Of a DNA stretch of 64,000 nucleotides, positions 61,203-64,000 are shown piece after piece. The stretch lies in NCBI RefSeq assembly GCF_040096055.1, contig NZ_JBBMFK010000003.1, positions 124,001 through 188,000 of the forward strand, written 5' to 3'. The notes under the pieces were generated by a model. That model made no database searches, was not told where the DNA came from, and saw only the letters and a program-made list of their open reading frames with translations. The translations under genes were made by a program, and so were the position numbers. Positions within the stretch are counted from its first letter, which is position 1; each line of letters starts with the position of its first letter. This DNA comes from Pseudoflavonifractor intestinihominis. GTDB lineage: Bacteria; Bacillota; Clostridia; Oscillospirales; Oscillospiraceae.

Positions 61203-62591
61203 ATGCCGATGCTTGGTGCAATTCTGACCCCTCACCCGCCTGTGCTGCTGCCCGAAGTGGGCAGAGGCCGGGAGCAGGAGATCGGCGCCACCGGCCGGGC
61301 CATGGCCGCCGCAGCGGAGGAGGTGGCCCGGTGGAAACCGGACGTTCTCATCGTCGCTTCACCCCACACCATTTTGTACGGGGACTATTTTCACATATCC
61401 CCCGGCAGCGGCGCGGCGGGGGATATGTCCGCCTTCGGCGCACCCCAGGTGCGCGTGGAAGTACGGTACGACATCCCGCTGCGGAACGAGATCGTGAGCC
61501 GGGCCCAGGCCGCAGGGCTGGAGGCCGGTACCCTGGGGCAGCGGGACCCGTCCCTGGACCACGGCGTCCTGATCCCTCTCTATTTTCTGCGCAAGGCCGG
61601 CGTCAGCTGCCCCATCGTGCGCCTGGGCCTGTCGGGCTTCTCCCCCCTGGCCCACTACCGGCTGGGCCAGTGCGTGGCGGGGGCGGTGGAGTCGGTGGGC
61701 CGCCGGGCCGTGTTTGTGGCCAGCGGCGACCTGTCCCACAAGCTGAAGTCCGACGGCCCCTATGGCTTTGCGCCGGAGGGACCGGTCTTCGACGACGCGG
61801 TCACCCAGGCCATGGCGTCCGGAGATTTCCTGCGGTTTCTCACCATGGACCCGTCCCTCTGTGAGCGGGCCGGCGAGTGCGGCCTGCGGTCCTTCCAGAT
61901 GATGGCGGGCGCTCTGGACGGCCTGGCCGTGGCCCCCCGGCTTCTGAGCCACGAGGGCACCTTCGGCGTGGGCTACGCGGTGGCCCTGTTCCCGGTCACG
62001 GACCGGGACGAGAGCCGCCGGTTCGCCGCAGCCTGTGAACAGGCCCAGCGGGACCGTCTCCACCAGCGCCGGGCAAACGAGGACCCCTGGGTGCAGCTGG
62101 CGCGGCTGTCCCTGGAGACCTATGTGCGCACCGGGAAGCGTCTGGACCGTCTGCCCGACGGCCTGCCCCAGGCGCTGACCGGACAGGCGGCAGGGGCTTT
62201 CGTGTCCCTGCACATCAACGGACGGCTGCGGGGCTGCATCGGCACCATCGCCCCCACCCAGGAGAATGTGGCCTGGGAGATCGTCTGCAACGCCGTGTCC
62301 GCTTGCTCTCGGGACCCCCGCTTCCCCCCTGTGGGGGCCGACGAGCTGGACGCGCTGGAGTACAGCGTGGACGTGCTGGGCCGGCCCGAGGCGGTGGACT
62401 CCCCCGACCAGCTGGACCCCAGGCAGTACGGCGTCATCGTCAGCTGCGGACAGCGGCGGGGGCTGCTGCTGCCCGACCTGGACGGCGTGGACACCGTGGA
62501 GGAGCAGCTGGACATCGCCCGCCAAAAGGGCGGCATCCACGCCGGAGAGCCCTATCAGATCCAGCGGTTCAAGGTGGTGAGGCACTTATGA
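61203..62591 (+). CDS. AmmeMemoRadiSam proteins B and A fused (MEMO-like plus AMMECR1)
   Basis: 462 residues. Residues ~1-270 are a MEMO / class III dioxygenase-like domain (LTPHPPVLLPEVG, IVASPHT, DHGVLIPLYFL, ASGDLSHKL supply the metal-site His, Asp and Cys neighbours). Residues ~295-462 are an AMMECR1 domain (GAFVSLHINGRLRGCIGTIA, AVSACSRDPRFPPV, RQYGVIVSCGQRRGLLLPDL). The fused form is known. The three-part system is predicted to modify a nucleic acid or protein. It overlaps the radical SAM gene by 4 bp (ATGA). Confidence 0.92.
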   Translation: MPMLGAILTPHPPVLLPEVGRGREQEIGATGRAMAAAAEEVARWKPDVLIVASPHTILYGDYFHISPGSGAAGDMSAFGAPQVRVEVRYDIPLRNEIVSRAQAAGLEAGTLGQRDPSLDHGVLIPLYFLRKAGVSCPIVRLGLSGFSPLAHYRLGQCVAGAVESVGRRAVFVASGDLSHKLKSDGPYGFAPEGPVFDDAVTQAMASGDFLRFLTMDPSLCERAGECGLRSFQMMAGALDGLAVAPRLLSHEGTFGVGYAVALFPVTDRDESRRFAAACEQAQRDRLHQRRANEDPWVQLARLSLETYVRTGKRLDRLPDGLPQALTGQAAGAFVSLHINGRLRGCIGTIAPTQENVAWEIVCNAVSACSRDPRFPPVGADELDALEYSVDVLGRPEAVDSPDQLDPRQYGVIVSCGQRRGLLLPDLDGVDTVEEQLDIARQKGGIHAGEPYQIQRFKVVRHL

Positions 62592-63412
62592 GCGCACAGT
62601 GTCAGCTCTGCTTTCACCGCTGCATATTGGACGAGGGGCAAACCGGGGCCTGCCGCGCCCGGGCCAACCGGGGCGGCCGGATCGTCCCGCTGAACTATGG
62701 ACGGCTCACATCCGTGGCCCTGGACCCCATCGAGAAAAAGCCGCTGCGCCGGTTCCATCCCGGCAGCCTGGTGCTGTCGGTGGGCAGCTTCGGCTGCAAT
62801 CTGCGCTGCCCGTTCTGCCAGAACGCGGAGATCGCCGCCGCAGGGGCGGAGTTTCCCGCCCGGGATTGTCCCCCGGAGGTCCTGGCGCAGGAGGCCGTCC
62901 GCCTGCGGGACTGCGGCAGCATCGGCGTGGCTTACACCTACAACGAGCCGCTGGTGGGGTATGAGTATGTGCGGGACTGCGCCGCGCTGGTGCATGAGGC
63001 CGGGCTGTACAACATACTGGTGACCAACGGCACCATTGCGGCGGATCCCTGGCGGGCCCTGCTGCCCCTCATCGACGCGGTCAATATCGACCTGAAGGGC
63101 TTCACCGAGAGCTGGTACCGCACTCTGGGCGGCGATTTGGAGACGGTCAAGGGCTCCATCGCCCTGGCCGCCGGCCGCTGCCATGTGGAGGTCACCACCC
63201 TGATCGTACCGGGTGAAAACGACAGCGTGGAGGAGATGGAGGCCCTGTCCGGCTGGCTTGCGTCCGTCGGCCCGGACATTCCCCTCCACGTCTCCCGCTT
63301 TTTCCCCCGCCACCGTATGACCGACCGCGGGCCCACACCGGTGGAGACGGTCTACCGTCTGGCCCAGGCGGCGCGGAAACATCTCCGCTATGTCTACACA
63401 GGCAACTGCTGA
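62588..63412 (+). CDS. amrS: AmmeMemoRadiSam system radical SAM enzyme
   Basis: 274 residues. The N-terminal cysteines (CQLCFHRCILDEGQTGACRA) are followed by the radical SAM cluster motif CNLRCPFCQN (residues ~74-83; CxxxCxxC), then YTYNEPLVGYEY and NIDLKGFTESWYRTLGG. It reductively cleaves SAM at a 4Fe-4S cluster. Its start overlaps the stop of the fused MEMO-AMMECR1 gene, which supports one complex or pathway. A strong terminator follows. Confidence 0.93.
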   Translation: MSAQCQLCFHRCILDEGQTGACRARANRGGRIVPLNYGRLTSVALDPIEKKPLRRFHPGSLVLSVGSFGCNLRCPFCQNAEIAAAGAEFPARDCPPEVLAQEAVRLRDCGSIGVAYTYNEPLVGYEYVRDCAALVHEAGLYNILVTNGTIAADPWRALLPLIDAVNIDLKGFTESWYRTLGGDLETVKGSIALAAGRCHVEVTTLIVPGENDSVEEMEALSGWLASVGPDIPLHVSRFFPRHRMTDRGPTPVETVYRLAQAARKHLRYVYTGNC

Positions 63413-63474
63413 AAACACTCCGGCCATATTTCGGTATGGGACCGGCGGCAACACGGCCAACGATCTCAGACAGG

Positions 63475-63517
63475 ACAAGAGGGACCCCAGGCTATGTCTG
63501 GGGTCCCTCTTGTTTTC
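63475..63517. terminator. Bidirectional terminator after the radical SAM gene
   Basis: A perfect 16-bp stem (63475-63490 / 63498-63513), loop GCTATGT, then TTTT. Confidence 0.93.
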
Positions 63518-63538
63518 ATGCCGAAATCGGCCGGCCTC

Positions 63539-63889
63539 TTACCGGTCAGCAGCCGGGGCCTTGACCACCACAAGATACATCTTGAAGGCAGTGACCGCCT
63601 TGACCGCATGGGGGATGCCGGCAGGCATCACGATGGCCTCTCCCCCGCTCAGCGTGTGGGGAACGCCGTCAATGGTGATCTGGGCGGTGCCCTCCAGAAT
63701 GGTGGCCATGGCGTCGCCAGGGGCGGCGTGGGTGCTGATGGCCTCCCCCGCGTCAAAGGCAAACAGCGTGGCCCCCACGCCGGGCTGCTGGGCCAGGGTC
63801 AGGCTGACCACCTTGCCCGCCTCATAGTTCACCTGTCCCGCCAGGTCAAAGGGCTGGGCGTGAGGGACATTTTTGATCAGTGCTTCCAT
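63539..63889 (-). CDS. Cupin-domain protein
   Basis: 116 residues: a single cupin barrel with FDAGEAISTHAAPGDAMATI (motif 1), then LEGTAQITIDGVPHTLSGGE and AIVMPAGIPHAVKAV (motif 2). Metal-binding His and Glu positions are kept in part. Small cupins act as sensors, isomerases or dioxygenases; no function can be fixed. Another cupin gene lies just upstream on the same strand. Confidence 0.9.
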   Translation of the reverse strand: MEALIKNVPHAQPFDLAGQVNYEAGKVVSLTLAQQPGVGATLFAFDAGEAISTHAAPGDAMATILEGTAQITIDGVPHTLSGGEAIVMPAGIPHAVKAVTAFKMYLVVVKAPAADR

Positions 63890-63909
63890 GATAAACTCCT
63901 CCTTGTGGG

Positions 63910-64000
63910 TTACGAGAGGGTGATCTGCAGCAGCTTGCAGCCGCCGGGCGCGGCCACCTCGTGGGGCTCCCCGGCGGGGACCGCCAGGCAGTCGCCCGCA
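63910..64000 (-). CDS. Cupin-domain protein, C-terminal part only (cut by the window end)
   Basis: The last 29 codons of a leftward gene, CLAVPAGEPHEVAAPGGCKL near the end, fit the second half of a cupin barrel (PAGxPHxV). It lies 21 bp upstream of the preceding cupin gene, so the two are likely one operon. The rest is outside the window. Confidence 0.75.
   Translation of the reverse strand, partial: AGDCLAVPAGEPHEVAAPGGCKLLQITLS

Overview
The window reads as chromosomal DNA of a GC-rich, spore-forming member of the Clostridia, most like the Oscillospiraceae (Flavonifractor / Intestinimonas / Pseudoflavonifractor type). This is inferred from gene content and from protein and promoter style, not from a database search. 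The main signs are spoVAD-spoVAE, a SleB-type cell wall hydrolase, a GlnRS, an ECF vitamin-transporter module beside truA, several ECF sigma factor/membrane protein pairs, strong Shine-Dalgarno sites and TTGACA/TATAAT-type promoters. Most long antisense frames are mirror shadows caused by high GC.

Layout, 1-41.6 kb (mostly conserved core). The 3' part of murC is followed by an ECF sigma/anti-sigma-like pair, then a divergent Crp/Fnr regulator and ferredoxin pair that share a 14-bp palindrome, then a ClpE-like unfoldase. A long leftward operon runs from 14.6 to 7.4 kb: RlmI-like methyltransferase, ecfA1, a small membrane protein, ecfA2, ecfT, truA, a DUF5711 protein, cvpA and pgsA. A second ECF pair, a DivIVA-like protein, an orphan Fe-S hydro-lyase beta subunit, a 2-hydroxyacid dehydrogenase, glnS, a threonine aldolase and a fused membrane glycosyltransferase-like/DUF6273 protein follow. 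Next come a MATE transporter, rpsU with a structured leader, leuS, a third ECF pair, a SleB-like hydrolase, guaB, an acyl-ACP thioesterase, spoVAD/spoVAE, a 5'-nucleotidase, a hemolysin III protein, trmB and tRNA-Pro(UGG).

Layout, 41.6-61.0 kb (accessory). Right after tRNA-Pro the character changes to small stress, resistance and unknown-function genes: GNATs, DUF3795 proteins, a WYL regulator with TfoX and GyrI-like partners, a TetR module, a MerR-TipAS regulator with a classic 19-bp-spacer promoter and a probable internal TipAS start, a CAT-like acetyltransferase and a flavin reductase. From 50.7 to 54.9 kb lies a gene graveyard with decayed pieces of a VWA protein, an SF2 helicase, a MazG-like pyrophosphohydrolase and RtcB, plus an AT-rich peptidase E gene. 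A tightly overlapped operon follows (AlkZ-related, DUF1349, deformylase-like, TIGR04076, SDR, phosphoesterase, DUF6933), then a leftward VWA/DUF2200/macro-domain group.

The last 3 kb holds a two-gene AmmeMemoRadiSam module, in which the MEMO and AMMECR1 domains are fused, and two cupin genes. Functions are family-level calls read from motifs. No similarity search, RNA folding or expression data were available.
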